From the NCBI GenBank assembly GCA_016183985.1, contig JACPDN010000006.1, positions 744,001 to 808,000 of the forward strand: 64,000 nt of DNA. The letters are read 5' to 3'. How positions within the stretch are numbered: position 1 is the first letter of the stretch; each line of letters begins with the position of its first letter. The stretch is from Pseudomonadota bacterium (GTDB taxonomy: Bacteria; Pseudomonadota; Alphaproteobacteria; Dongiales; Dongiaceae). Below are positions 8,022-16,870 of the stretch, piece by piece. The translations under genes were made by a program, and so were the position numbers. The notes beneath the pieces are model-generated. The model made no database searches and was not told where the DNA came from. It saw only the letters and a list, made by a program, of their open reading frames with translations.

Positions 8022-9017
8022 TTAAAGCGCCTTCACCGTCACCAGACCTTCATCCGGCACGGCAACCATCTTGTTACGGAGTGTCTTACCGAACACTTCC
8101 GCCTCGATCTCGAACACGTCCCCCACCTGCGTCTTAATGCCGGAGGCATAGGACATGACCGCCGCACCGAAGAAATAGGCGTGGAGATCGCCGGGCCGCC
8201 GGAACATCGAATAGCGGAAATGATAGTGTTCCAGATTAGCAACGGAATGCGACATGTTCTTTTCGCCCGAAAGGAAATCCTCCTCCCACAGGACCTTGCC
8301 ATCGCGCACGATCCGCGACTTGCCGCGCACATCGTCGGGAAGGTCGCCGACCAGCAGCTCCGGCCCCATCGAACAGGCCCGGAGTTTCGAGTGCTGTGTA
8401 TAAAGATAGTTCTGGGCCTCGGTGACATGGTCCGAGAACTCGTTCCCCAATGTATAGCCGACGCGATAAGGCTGGCCATCCGGCCCAACCAAATAGATGC
8501 CGACGATTTCAGCCTCTTCAGCACCGGCCAGCGCAAACGCTGGCAAGGGAATGGGGTCGCCCGGCGCCAGGACGCAGGTACCGACGCCTTTATAGAACCA
8601 TTCCGGCTGAATACCGATCTTGCCCTGCTCCGGCTTGCCACCCGAAAGCCCCATGCGAAAGATCTTCATGGAATCAGACTCCGGCGCACCGTCGCCATGG
8701 GTCGCTATATGCATCTTGTTGCGCGCCGAGGCACTGCCAATATGGGTGAGGCCTGTGCCCGTGATAAAGAAGCGGGCAGGCTCCGGATGCTCGATCGGTG
8801 CCATCACTTGATTCTTGGCCAACAGCTCGGCGTAATTCACCGTGCGATCGGTCGCCAATTCCTTCACCAATGCTGCCAAGCTAGTCTTGCGGGCGATAGC
8901 CAGATTGGCAAGCTCGAACACGCTGCCGACACTGCCGATCTCGCAGGCGTGATCGCCATCTGGCTTTACCCAGCCAACATGACGCTTGCCGTTCTCGAAA
9001 TATTGAATGAGACGCAT
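8022..9017 (-). CDS. Fumarylacetoacetate hydrolase family protein (AraD1/GguC-like)
   Basis: 331-residue FAH-fold enzyme. The C-terminal half carries the metal-binding pattern (AEEAEIVGIYLV, and GNEFSDHVTEAQNYLY), as in AraD1/GguC-type members and 2,4-diketo-3-deoxy-sugar-acid hydrolases. With the SDR and IlvD/Edd dehydratase upstream it fits the last step of a diketo-hydrolase pathway: cleavage of a 2,4-diketo-3-deoxy acid to pyruvate and a hydroxyacid. The exact sugar acid is unknown. A 2-keto-3-deoxy-acid dehydratase role is the main alternative. Confidence 0.85.
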   Translation of the reverse strand: MRLIQYFENGKRHVGWVKPDGDHACEIGSVGSVFELANLAIARKTSLAALVKELATDRTVNYAELLAKNQVMAPIEHPEPARFFITGTGLTHIGSASARNKMHIATHGDGAPESDSMKIFRMGLSGGKPEQGKIGIQPEWFYKGVGTCVLAPGDPIPLPAFALAGAEEAEIVGIYLVGPDGQPYRVGYTLGNEFSDHVTEAQNYLYTQHSKLRACSMGPELLVGDLPDDVRGKSRIVRDGKVLWEEDFLSGEKNMSHSVANLEHYHFRYSMFRRPGDLHAYFFGAAVMSYASGIKTQVGDVFEIEAEVFGKTLRNKMVAVPDEGLVTVKAL

Positions 9018-9047
9018 CTTTTTTTACCCCTCTTGGCGGAATGAGGC

Positions 9048-9827
9048 TTAGACCCAGCCGCCATCGACAATGAAATTCTGCGAAGCACACATGCGGCTGT
9101 CGTCCGCCACCAGGAACAACACCATGCGGGCGATGTCGGCCGGAAACAGCTTGTCTTTCAGACATTGGCGGTCGTTGATCTGTCGCTCGCCGGCATCATC
9201 GAGCCAGAGCTTGACCTGCCGCTCCGTCATTACCCAGCCCGGCAGCACGCAATTGACGCGAATGCGCTCCGGCCCGAATTCGCGGGCCAAGGCTCGCGTC
9301 ATGCCGGTGATCGCCGCCTTAGATGTGACATAGCCCGGACAGTCACCATCGCCGACCAACCAGGTGATGGAGCCGAAATTGACGATCGATCCGCCGCCGG
9401 CATCGCGCATCATCGGCCGCACAGCCTGTGCCGCGAAGAACTGGTGCCGGATATTGACCGCCATTCGGTCGTCCCAATATTCCGGGGTCACATCCTCGCT
9501 TTTGTGCCGGTCATCATTTCCAGCATTGTTGACCAGTGCCCTGATCGGCCCATGCTTCGCTGCCGTTGCCGCGATTGCTTTGCGCAATTCCTCGATATTG
9601 CGCAGATCGCATTTGACGAAATCCGGCTGAGCGTACCCCGCAGCAGCGATCTTGCCGCAAAGCGCCTTCGATGCGTCTTCAGCAATATCGACGAAGGTGA
9701 CCTTGGCCCTCTGTTGGCAAAGATGCGTGACGACGCTTTCGCCGATGCCGCTACCCCCGCCGGTAACAAAGACCACCTTGCCGTTCAGGCTCGGATAATT
9801 GGCGGGTTGATCAATCAGACCGTTCAT
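9048..9827 (-). CDS. Short-chain dehydrogenase/reductase (probable 2-keto-3-deoxy sugar acid 4-dehydrogenase)
   Basis: 259-residue classical SDR: cofactor motif TGGGSGIG near the N-terminus, NNAGN, catalytic Ser in NFGSITW and YVTSKAA supplying Tyr and Lys. The acidic residue in TFVDIAED after beta-2 suggests NAD. ATG 9827 is used; the frame extends upstream into the dehydratase without homology. By its position between an IlvD/Edd dehydratase and an FAH hydrolase it is the natural candidate for oxidising the 4-hydroxyl of a 2-keto-3-deoxy acid, as LRA5 does in the rhamnose diketo-hydrolase pathway. Confidence 0.87.
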   Translation of the reverse strand: MNGLIDQPANYPSLNGKVVFVTGGGSGIGESVVTHLCQQRAKVTFVDIAEDASKALCGKIAAAGYAQPDFVKCDLRNIEELRKAIAATAAKHGPIRALVNNAGNDDRHKSEDVTPEYWDDRMAVNIRHQFFAAQAVRPMMRDAGGGSIVNFGSITWLVGDGDCPGYVTSKAAITGMTRALAREFGPERIRVNCVLPGWVMTERQVKLWLDDAGERQINDRQCLKDKLFPADIARMVLFLVADDSRMCASQNFIVDGGWV

Positions 9828-9840
9828 ATCGAGCCTTATC

Positions 9841-11580
9841 TCAATGAGATTGGCGGGGCACGGCGGCACCACGCTTGCCCACAAGGAAATCGAAATCGCA
9901 GCCGCGATCGGCCTGCAATACGTGATCGACGAACAGCTTGGCATAGCCGCCTGAGGTCGCTGTGCCGGTGGGCACCGGCGCCGTCCAGGCGGCCTTGCGT
10001 CTGGCAAGTTCCACTTCTGAAACATCGAGATGGAGTCGCCGTCCAGCAACATCGAGCTCGATCATGTCACCGTCCTGGACCAATGCCAGTGGCCCACCCA
10101 AGGCTGCTTCCGGCGCAGTATGCAGAATGACGGTGCCATAAGCCGTCCCGCTCATGCGGGCGTCGGAAATGCGCACCATATCGGTCACGCCTTTCTTAAG
10201 GAGCTTGGCCGGCAGCGGCATGTTGCCGACCTCAGCCATGCCCGGATAGCCGCGCGGTCCGCAATTCTTCAGGACCATCACGCAATTCTCATCGATGTCG
10301 AGCGCCGGATCGTCGACCCGGGCGTGGTAGTGCTCGATGGTCTCGAAAACGACGGCGCGGCCGCGATGCTGCATGAGAGCGGGCGTTGCCGCGGAAGGCT
10401 TGATCACCGCGCCATTGGGCGCAAGATTGCCCCGCAGGACAGCGATGCCGCCTTCCGGGGTCAACGGATTGTCGAGATCGCGAATGACCTCCTTATTGTA
10501 ATTGGGCGCATCCTTGATGATGTCACGTACAGTGCCACCAGCGACGCTCGGCGCATCGAGATGCAGCATACCCGCTTCCGCCAGCGCCCTCATCACGGCC
10601 TTGAGGCCGCCCGCATAATAGAATTCTTCCATCAGGAAGCGGCCGGATGGCATCAGGTCAACGATCGTCGGCACTTGACGGCCTAGCCGATCCCAATCGT
10701 CGATGGAAAGATCGACGCCGAGACGGCCCGCAACGGCGATCAGGTGGATCACGGCATTGGTCGAACCGCCGATAGCACCGTTGACCCGGATCGCGTTCTC
10801 AAACGCCTGTTTGGTGAGGATCTGCGACATCGGGACATCCTCCTTCACCAGTTCGACGATGCGCCGGCCGGCGAGATGCGCCAGCACATGGCGTCGAGCG
10901 TCAACGGCGGGAATGGCGGCGTTGTCGGGCAAGCCGATGCCCAGCGCCTCGACCATGCTGGCCATGGTGGAGGCCGTGCCCATCGTCATGCAGGAACCGG
11001 CCGACCGGCTCTGGCCTTGCTCCGCCGCCAGGAAATCCTCGATCGAGATGCGGCCCGCCTTCACATCCTCGAACACTTTCCAGACATGGGTGCCCGAGCC
11101 GACGGGCGCGCCGCGGAAATTGCCGTTCAGCATGGGGCCACCGGAAACCGCGATGGTCGGCAGATCGCAGGAGGCGGCGCCCATCAGCAAGGCCGGCGTG
11201 GTCTTGTCGCAGCCGACCAGCAGGATGACGCCGTCCATCGGGTTGCCGCGAATCGATTCCTCAACATCCATCGAAGCGAGATTGCGGAACATCATGGCGG
11301 TGGGGCGCAGATTGGATTCACCCAGCGACATCACCGGGAATTCCAGCGGCAGGCCGCCTGCCTCGTAAACGCCGCGTTTCACATGTTCGGCGAGCGTCCT
11401 CAAATGCGCGTTGCAGGGGGTCAATTCCGAGAAGGTATTGCAGATGCCGATGACCGGCCGACCGTCGAATACATCCGCCGGCAGGCCTTCATTCTTCATC
11501 CACGAACGATGCATGAAGGCATTCTTGCCCTGCCCACCGAACCATTCCGCCGAACGCAGCTTACGCGGCCATTTGGCCAT
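9841..11580 (-). CDS. IlvD/Edd family sugar acid dehydratase (L-arabinonate dehydratase-like)
   Basis: 579 residues, the size of L-arabinonate/D-xylonate-type dehydratases, which convert an aldonate to the 2-keto-3-deoxy acid. Candidate iron-sulfur ligands are C56 (SELTPCN), C124 (GCDKTTPAL) and C197 (SAGSCMTMGTAST). The C-terminal domain has SDARMSGTAYG. It is the first gene of the seven-gene operon and is divergent from iclR, with a palindromic operator candidate between them. Sequence alone does not separate arabinonate, xylonate, galactonate or rhamnonate specificity. Confidence 0.9.
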   Translation of the reverse strand: MAKWPRKLRSAEWFGGQGKNAFMHRSWMKNEGLPADVFDGRPVIGICNTFSELTPCNAHLRTLAEHVKRGVYEAGGLPLEFPVMSLGESNLRPTAMMFRNLASMDVEESIRGNPMDGVILLVGCDKTTPALLMGAASCDLPTIAVSGGPMLNGNFRGAPVGSGTHVWKVFEDVKAGRISIEDFLAAEQGQSRSAGSCMTMGTASTMASMVEALGIGLPDNAAIPAVDARRHVLAHLAGRRIVELVKEDVPMSQILTKQAFENAIRVNGAIGGSTNAVIHLIAVAGRLGVDLSIDDWDRLGRQVPTIVDLMPSGRFLMEEFYYAGGLKAVMRALAEAGMLHLDAPSVAGGTVRDIIKDAPNYNKEVIRDLDNPLTPEGGIAVLRGNLAPNGAVIKPSAATPALMQHRGRAVVFETIEHYHARVDDPALDIDENCVMVLKNCGPRGYPGMAEVGNMPLPAKLLKKGVTDMVRISDARMSGTAYGTVILHTAPEAALGGPLALVQDGDMIELDVAGRRLHLDVSEVELARRKAAWTAPVPTGTATSGGYAKLFVDHVLQADRGCDFDFLVGKRGAAVPRQSH

Positions 11581-11653
11581 TCTCGTCTCCGCCTGCCTTA
11601 GTGATCTGAAGCATTCGATCGCGACTTGCGATCTTGCTTTTTGTTTGGTATCA

Positions 11654-11668
11654 CAAAACTCTGTTTTG
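11654..11668. promoter_or_regulatory. Palindromic operator candidate for the IclR regulator
   Basis: CAAAACTCTGTTTTG is a perfect 6-bp inverted repeat with a 3-nt spacer, located in the 114-nt divergent intergenic region. IclR-family dimers bind short AT-rich palindromes in exactly this setting, so it is the likely site controlling both iclR and the dehydratase operon. Confidence 0.5.
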
Positions 11669-11694
11669 CATCACCGTGACTGTAAGGCGAGGCC

Positions 11695-12537
11695 ATGCGA
11701 GAAGTCAATCAGGGGAAGAACGCAGCTGCAGATGAGCGCTACCGGGTGCAAAGCCTGGGACGCGCCCTTGATCTTCTGGAATTGTTAGGCAAAGCGGGCC
11801 GCGATGGCGGCCGTCTCACCGATCTCGCCAATGGTCTCGGCCTTTCCAAGGCGGCGACTTACGCCATTTTGCAGACCTACCACTCGCGCGGCTTCGTCTC
11901 GGCGATCGGCGAGGGACCAACCAAGCGCTATCGCCTAGGAATGTCGCTGGCCCGGCTCGGCGACATGGCCATCTCCAATATTGCGCTGGCCGATATTGCG
12001 ATGCCTGTGCTGCGGGCCCTCACCCGCGAAGTGAGCCTCACCAGCCGCGTCGCCATTCTCGATGAAGGCTATGCCGTCGTGATCGGTCGTGCCGATGCGC
12101 CGGGCGCCGTGCGCTTCGATGCAGCCCTTGGGCGACGAGAATTGCCGCATTCGTCGGCCGTCGGCAAATCGATGCTCGCCGCTCTACCGCGCGCGCAAGC
12201 ACTGGCTATCTTGCGCGAAACCGGCCTGCCGCGCCGCACGCCACACACCATAACCAACCTCATCGCCTTGCAATCGGATCTCGATCGCGTCGTCGCCCGC
12301 GGCTATGCCGTGGATGACGAAGAGGATACCGAGGGCGTCGTCTGCATCGGCACCTGCGTCTTCGATCGAACCGGCAATGCGGTGGGCGCCATTAGCATCA
12401 CTGGGTTAAAGCAGAATTCCAGCGAAGATCGGCAGGAACAGCTGGCCGCGATCCTCGTCCGGCATACCGATCAGCTGTCACGCCACATGGGCGGGCTTGA
12501 CGGGCGCGATGCCTGGGCGCTACGCCGCGTCGCATGA
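11695..12537 (+). CDS. IclR family transcriptional regulator
   Basis: 280 residues: winged HTH at about 18-80 (VQSLGRALDLLELL, then LTDLANGLGLSKAATYAILQTY), followed by the IclR effector domain (about 95-265) with RVAILDEGYAVVIGR and the conserved HSSAVGKSMLAALP segment. It is divergent from the sugar-acid operon and overlaps the epimerase gene by 4 nt (ATGA), so it probably senses an intermediate of that pathway. Confidence 0.92.
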   Translation: MREVNQGKNAAADERYRVQSLGRALDLLELLGKAGRDGGRLTDLANGLGLSKAATYAILQTYHSRGFVSAIGEGPTKRYRLGMSLARLGDMAISNIALADIAMPVLRALTREVSLTSRVAILDEGYAVVIGRADAPGAVRFDAALGRRELPHSSAVGKSMLAALPRAQALAILRETGLPRRTPHTITNLIALQSDLDRVVARGYAVDDEEDTEGVVCIGTCVFDRTGNAVGAISITGLKQNSSEDRQEQLAAILVRHTDQLSRHMGGLDGRDAWALRRVA

Positions 12538-13454
12538 GCACCGTTCTTCACCTTCATGCCACCGAATATGCACTGACGCTCCATCCGGAAATTGGCGGCT
12601 CGATCGGACGCTTCACTTGGCGCCATGTCGATCTCTTGCGGCCAATGGGTGATGCCGCGATCGCTGCGAAGAACAGCGAGGGCGCTGGCTGCTTCCCGCT
12701 ATTCCCCTTCTCCAACCGCATCCGCCACGGGCATTTCCGTTTCGACGGGCGGGATATCTATTTGCCTCTCAATACCGGTGGGCCGCATGTGGAGCACGGC
12801 CATGGCTGGCAACGGCCATGGGACGTTATTTCCCAGGACGCGGCCAGCGCCACGATCGGCTTTACTCATGATCCGGCAAAGGACGGCACCTGGCCCTTCG
12901 CCTATCGCGCCGAAATGTGCTTCGTGCTGTCCGAAAATGGGCTTGCGGTGACGCTCTCGGCCGAGAATCTCGGAGAGCGCACCATGCCATTCGGCTGCGG
13001 CCTCCACCCTTATTTCCCGCGCACGCCCCAGAGCCAGCTCACTGCCCAGGTTAGCGGCTTCTGGGAGACGGATGCCGAGGTGATGCCGACACGCCATGTC
13101 GGCGTGCCGGTGACACTCGACCTCAATCGCGGCCTCGCCATGCAGGATATCGTTGTCGACAACGTCTTCACCGGCTTCGCGGGCGTTGCGGAGATCGCCT
13201 GGCCAGAACAGGCGACAGCATTGACGCTCAGCGCCGATCCAGCTTTTGCCCAATTGGTGCTCTATGTGCCCGATCTGGCGACGCAGGCGACCGAAATGGC
13301 GGCGGGTGCCCCATCCTATTTCTGCGCCGAGCCCGTGAGCAACATCACCGATGCCTTCAACCAAATGGGCGAGACCGGCATGATTGTGCTTGCGCCGCGC
13401 GAGACTTTCAGCGCCACAATCCGCTTCAATGCGCGAGAAGGACGGGGATCTTAG
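12534..13454 (+). CDS. Aldose 1-epimerase family protein (GalM-like)
   Basis: 306-residue beta-sandwich mutarotase. It shows the substrate-binding segment FPFSNRIRHGHFRF, the catalytic region HVEHGHGWQRPW and the second His area CGLHPYFPR. It interconverts sugar anomers and would feed the preferred anomer to an aldose dehydrogenase, consistent with an oxidative non-phosphorylating pathway. It is coupled to iclR by a 4-nt overlap, and its 3' end overlaps the convergent uspA by 29 nt. Confidence 0.88.
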   Translation: MSTVLHLHATEYALTLHPEIGGSIGRFTWRHVDLLRPMGDAAIAAKNSEGAGCFPLFPFSNRIRHGHFRFDGRDIYLPLNTGGPHVEHGHGWQRPWDVISQDAASATIGFTHDPAKDGTWPFAYRAEMCFVLSENGLAVTLSAENLGERTMPFGCGLHPYFPRTPQSQLTAQVSGFWETDAEVMPTRHVGVPVTLDLNRGLAMQDIVVDNVFTGFAGVAEIAWPEQATALTLSADPAFAQLVLYVPDLATQATEMAAGAPSYFCAEPVSNITDAFNQMGETGMIVLAPRETFSATIRFNAREGRGS

Positions 13455-14289
13455 CTTCGGCCAGCATCTGGCGAGTAAGGCCGCCCAGCACCATCTCCCG
13501 CAAGCGCGTGTGCCCATAGCCGCCCATGACGACGAGTCCGAACCGGCCCTCATTGAGCGTATCCACCAGGGCCCGGGGCGTGAGCTCCTGCAGTGTGCCC
13601 ACACGCTTGGTGCGTGCCTCGATACCGCGCTGGACCAGGCGTTCGACGAGATCGGTGGGGTCGGCCCCATCGCTTTGCCCTGCTGTCACAACCACAGCAT
13701 TGCCGCAGGCGGCGAGAATCGGCATGGCATCGCCGACGGCGCGGGCCGCTTCCAGGCTGCCGTTCCAGAGGATGGCGACGCTCTTGGGATCGAGCTCGCG
13801 GAAGCCCGTCGGCACGCAGAGAACGGGCCGGCCGGTATCGAAAATGGCGGCTTCCACCACCGCGTCCTGCGCCGCCCGGCCGCCGGCTTGCGGCTGCGCA
13901 ACGACAATGAAATCGGCCAAACGCCCATGGAGCGTCATCGCCCCTTCATAAGTGCCCTCGTAATCGCGCCAAGCAGCGCTCGCTTCCCGCGACTTCGCTC
14001 CTTCTGCGCCGGAGCGCAGGCCATGGCGTGTGCTCCAAGCGTTGAAGGTGGCGTGGGCGGCTTGGCGCCGCCGTTCGATATCCTGGCGGATGCTGGTCAC
14101 GATGTCCGAGGCGGCGAGGCCATTGATGCCATCGATGAAGCCGGCCAGCATCCGATAGGGGTCGAGACGGGGATGCAGTACCTCGATATGGCTTTCATGG
14201 AGCCGCGACAGGGCAAAAGCGGCTTCCAGCACGTCGTCATCAGACGACGCTCCCGTCACCACGCCCAGGATAATACCCTTTTTCATCAA
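13426..14289 (-). CDS. Universal stress protein, two tandem UspA domains
   Basis: 287 residues with two Usp domains. The second ends in the ATP-binding pattern MGGYGHTRLREMVLGG. The start is one of two adjacent ATGs (14289 or 14286). Directly upstream is a FixK/FNR box and a -10 element at the class II spacing, so expression under oxygen limitation is likely. It follows ccoS on the same strand but probably has its own promoter inside the end of that gene. Confidence 0.88.
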   Translation of the reverse strand: MMKKGIILGVVTGASSDDDVLEAAFALSRLHESHIEVLHPRLDPYRMLAGFIDGINGLAASDIVTSIRQDIERRRQAAHATFNAWSTRHGLRSGAEGAKSREASAAWRDYEGTYEGAMTLHGRLADFIVVAQPQAGGRAAQDAVVEAAIFDTGRPVLCVPTGFRELDPKSVAILWNGSLEAARAVGDAMPILAACGNAVVVTAGQSDGADPTDLVERLVQRGIEARTKRVGTLQELTPRALVDTLNEGRFGLVVMGGYGHTRLREMVLGGLTRQMLAEAKIPVLLAH

Positions 14290-14310
14290 TGCTCCAACGC
14301 CACGAGCCCC

Positions 14311-14352
14311 ATCCTAGCGGGGGCCGTCCTGCGACAAATTGATCTAGGTCAG
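14311..14352 (-). promoter_or_regulatory. FixK/FNR class II promoter of uspA
   Basis: On the minus strand CTGACCTAGATCAA (14352-14339) matches the FNR/FixK consensus TTGAY-N4-ATCAA except for the first base. It is followed, after exactly 22 nt, by TAGGAT (14316-14311). Box centre at -41.5 with this -10 is the standard class II FNR geometry. It places the transcription start about 15 nt before the uspA ATG. Confidence 0.7.
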
Positions 14353-14522
14353 GAGTTGGCGTGGCGGTCGGGGGGCGCTACCGGCTCATCATCGAACAGG
14401 ATGCGTTGGGCCGCCCCGTCGAGATCGTCGAATTGGCCGGAGCGCATGCACCACAGGAAGGCGAAAAGCCCCAGTCCGCCGAGGCACAATGCGATGGGAA
14501 TGAGGAACAGAAGAACGGTCAC
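14349..14522 (-). CDS. ccoS: CcoS, cbb3 oxidase maturation protein
   Basis: 57 codons from a GTG that overlaps the ccoI stop (GTGA). The product starts MTVLLFLIPIALCLGGLGLF, one membrane helix, followed by WCMRSGQFDDLDGAAQRILFDD. The GQFDDL(D)GxAxRIL(F/D)D pattern is the CcoS/FixS signature. CcoS is needed for cofactor insertion into cbb3 oxidase. It closes the ccoNOQP-GHIS operon, and its 3' end overlaps the FNR-type box of uspA. Confidence 0.9.
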   Translation of the reverse strand: MTVLLFLIPIALCLGGLGLFAFLWCMRSGQFDDLDGAAQRILFDDEPVAPPDRHANS

Positions 14523-16870
14523 GACGCCCTGCTCCCCTTCACCCGTCCCGCCCGCAGAGCATTGAGCACGACGACGATCGATGAACTGGACATGGCAAGG
14601 GCGGCGATCAGCGGCGTCACCAGGCCGAGAATGGCCAGCGGCACGGCGGCGAGATTGTAGGCCAGCGAGATGCCGAGATTCTGGCGCACCAGCCGATCCG
14701 CAGTCTTGGCTGTATTGAGGGCGATCAGAACGGGCGCCAAATGATCTCCCTGGAACACGAGATCGGCCGCGTTCTGGGCAATCTCGGCACCGCTTGCCGG
14801 CGCCATTGAGACGGCGGCGGCGCGCAAAGCCGGCGCGTCATTGATGCCGTCTCCGATCATCAGCACGTGTCTGCCATCGGTCCGCAGCGCTTCGAGCCGT
14901 GCCACCTTGTCGGTCGGCAATGCTTGCGCATGCCAATCGGCGATACCCACGGCTTCGGCACAGGCTTCGACAGTGGGAGCCCGATCACCCGACCAAATCT
15001 CCACCGGCCCGATCGCTTCGAGCGCTGCCACGATCTCCGCCGCGTCATCGCGCAAGGGGTCGGTGAATTCGAACACGGTTGCGTGTCCCTGCGGATCGAG
15101 CAGGTAAAGCGTCATGGCTGCCGAGCCATTGTCCCGCTGGCCCGTAAAGCGCGTGCTGCCCAAGCGCCAGATACCATCCGGCCCTTCCCATTCGAGTCCC
15201 TGTCCGGGAATCTCGCGCACACCATCCAGCGTCATGACCAGTCCCGCCGCGCGGCGCAGCGCTGCTGCCAGCGGATGCCGGCTGCCACTCGCAATCGCTG
15301 CGGCCTTCGAAAGACGTGCCGGCTCACTGCAAGATGTGAGAACCGGGCGCCCCACGGTCAGCGTCCCGGTCTTGTCGAGTAGCACGTGATCGACGCTGCG
15401 CAAACGCTCCAGCGCGTCGGCCGATTTCAGCAGCACGCCGGCTTTCAACAGACGCTGACTCGCCACCACCTGCACCGCCGGCACGGCGAGCGCCAGCGCA
15501 CAAGGGCAGGTGATGATGAGAACGGCGATCGCGATGAGCAAGGCGTTCTGCCACGCCAAGCCGCCGATAAAGACCCAGGCGAGGAAAGTGGTCAATGCCG
15601 TGAGATGCACGACCGGTGAATAATAACGCGCGACCTTCTCGGCGATGCGCACGAAACGCCCGCGCCGCGCCTCGGCCGCTTCCATCAGGCGGATGATATC
15701 TGCGAGCAAAGTCGCCTCTCCCACCTTTTCGACCAGAATGGTGAGCGGTCCTTCGATGTTCAGCGTACCAGCAAAGACTTCCGTGCCGAGCCCCGCATCG
15801 ATCGGGTTCGACTCGCCGGAGATAACCTGCACATCGATCCGGCTACTGCCGGACAACACCTTGCCATCGGCTGGAATGCGGGCACCGGCCACCACCAGCA
15901 CGCGCTGGCCGACCGCCAATTGCCGCGGCTGCACATCGCGCAAGGTACCGTCCGCTTCGATGGCTGTCGCCGCTTCGGCATTGAGGGCAAGCAATTGCTC
16001 GGCCGTCGCCCGCGCCGCGCGTCGTGCCCGCGTATCGAGAAAACGCCCGATCAGCAAGAAGAACAGCAAAGTAACAGCGGAATCGAAATACGCATGCTGC
16101 CCGCCGGTAAAGGTTTCATGCAGGCTCAGGGATGGCGCCAGGATGATGGCAAGCGAGATCGGCACATCCATATTGGTGCGCCGCGCTTTGAGCGCATTCC
16201 AGGCGGAGGCAAAGAATGGTCGACCGGCATAGGCGATGGCGGGAATGGCAATCATCGCCGAAACCCAATGCAGCAAATCCCGTGTCCAGGGATCGGCGCC
16301 GAGCCAGACGGAAACCGACAGCAGCATGATATTGCCGGCAGCAAAGCCGGCGACAGCGAGGCAGCGCAGCAGCGCTTTCACCTCGGCCTCATCCTTGGCC
16401 ACGAGACAGCTGGGATCCAGCGGTACCAGGCGATAGCCCAGCGCCTGCACCCCTTCAGCCAGCGCTTCCGGCTGACAGATATCTTTCTCCCAGCGCAGGG
16501 TGAGGCGCCGCGTGGTGAGCGAGACGCGTGCGTTGACAACGCCTGGCTGCTGCAGCAGATATTGCTCGATGAGCCACACGCAGGCACCGCAATGAAGGCC
16601 ATCGACCATCAAGGTTAACTCAGCCGTCTCGGCATCGAGATCCCGCACCCAGGCAGCAAGATCGCCTATCTGGTGCAAATCTTCGGGGCGCGGCCGCCGC
16701 TGGCCAGCATCGAGAATGCGGCGCTGGTAATAGGCCGCAAGGCCAGCTTTGCCGATGAGCCGGTGCGCCGCTTCGCAGCCGCTGCAGCAATAGGCAGAAT
16801 TACCAACAACCTCCCCGCCACAATGACGGCAGAAAGCCGTTTCTTCGCGCTGGGCGGCGACGTTCGTCAT
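14519..16870 (-). CDS. ccoI: CcoI/FixI, copper-translocating P1B-type ATPase for cbb3 assembly
   Basis: 783 residues. A Cys-rich N-terminus (CRHCGGEV, CCSGCEAAH) and an HMA domain with GLHCGACVWL precede the TM region with ITCPCALALAVPA (CPC transport motif), DKTGTLTVG (phosphorylation Asp) and MIGDGINDAPAL. FixI-type ATPases move copper for the CuB centre of cbb3 oxidase. The start overlaps ccoH and the end overlaps ccoS, each by 4 nt. The GxGxCYCxSGC-like N-terminal segment separates FixI from general copper exporters. Confidence 0.95.
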   Translation of the reverse strand: MTNVAAQREETAFCRHCGGEVVGNSAYCCSGCEAAHRLIGKAGLAAYYQRRILDAGQRRPRPEDLHQIGDLAAWVRDLDAETAELTLMVDGLHCGACVWLIEQYLLQQPGVVNARVSLTTRRLTLRWEKDICQPEALAEGVQALGYRLVPLDPSCLVAKDEAEVKALLRCLAVAGFAAGNIMLLSVSVWLGADPWTRDLLHWVSAMIAIPAIAYAGRPFFASAWNALKARRTNMDVPISLAIILAPSLSLHETFTGGQHAYFDSAVTLLFFLLIGRFLDTRARRAARATAEQLLALNAEAATAIEADGTLRDVQPRQLAVGQRVLVVAGARIPADGKVLSGSSRIDVQVISGESNPIDAGLGTEVFAGTLNIEGPLTILVEKVGEATLLADIIRLMEAAEARRGRFVRIAEKVARYYSPVVHLTALTTFLAWVFIGGLAWQNALLIAIAVLIITCPCALALAVPAVQVVASQRLLKAGVLLKSADALERLRSVDHVLLDKTGTLTVGRPVLTSCSEPARLSKAAAIASGSRHPLAAALRRAAGLVMTLDGVREIPGQGLEWEGPDGIWRLGSTRFTGQRDNGSAAMTLYLLDPQGHATVFEFTDPLRDDAAEIVAALEAIGPVEIWSGDRAPTVEACAEAVGIADWHAQALPTDKVARLEALRTDGRHVLMIGDGINDAPALRAAAVSMAPASGAEIAQNAADLVFQGDHLAPVLIALNTAKTADRLVRQNLGISLAYNLAAVPLAILGLVTPLIAALAMSSSSIVVVLNALRAGRVKGSRAS

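Noticed and set aside
7983-9044. 353-codon plus-strand frame opposite the FAH hydrolase
   Set aside because: It mirrors the codons of the well-supported FAH gene; the translation is His/Arg-rich without domain features and has no ribosome site.
13384-14565. 393-codon plus-strand frame
   Set aside because: It lies antisense to uspA and ccoS, both of which have clear family motifs and coupled starts.
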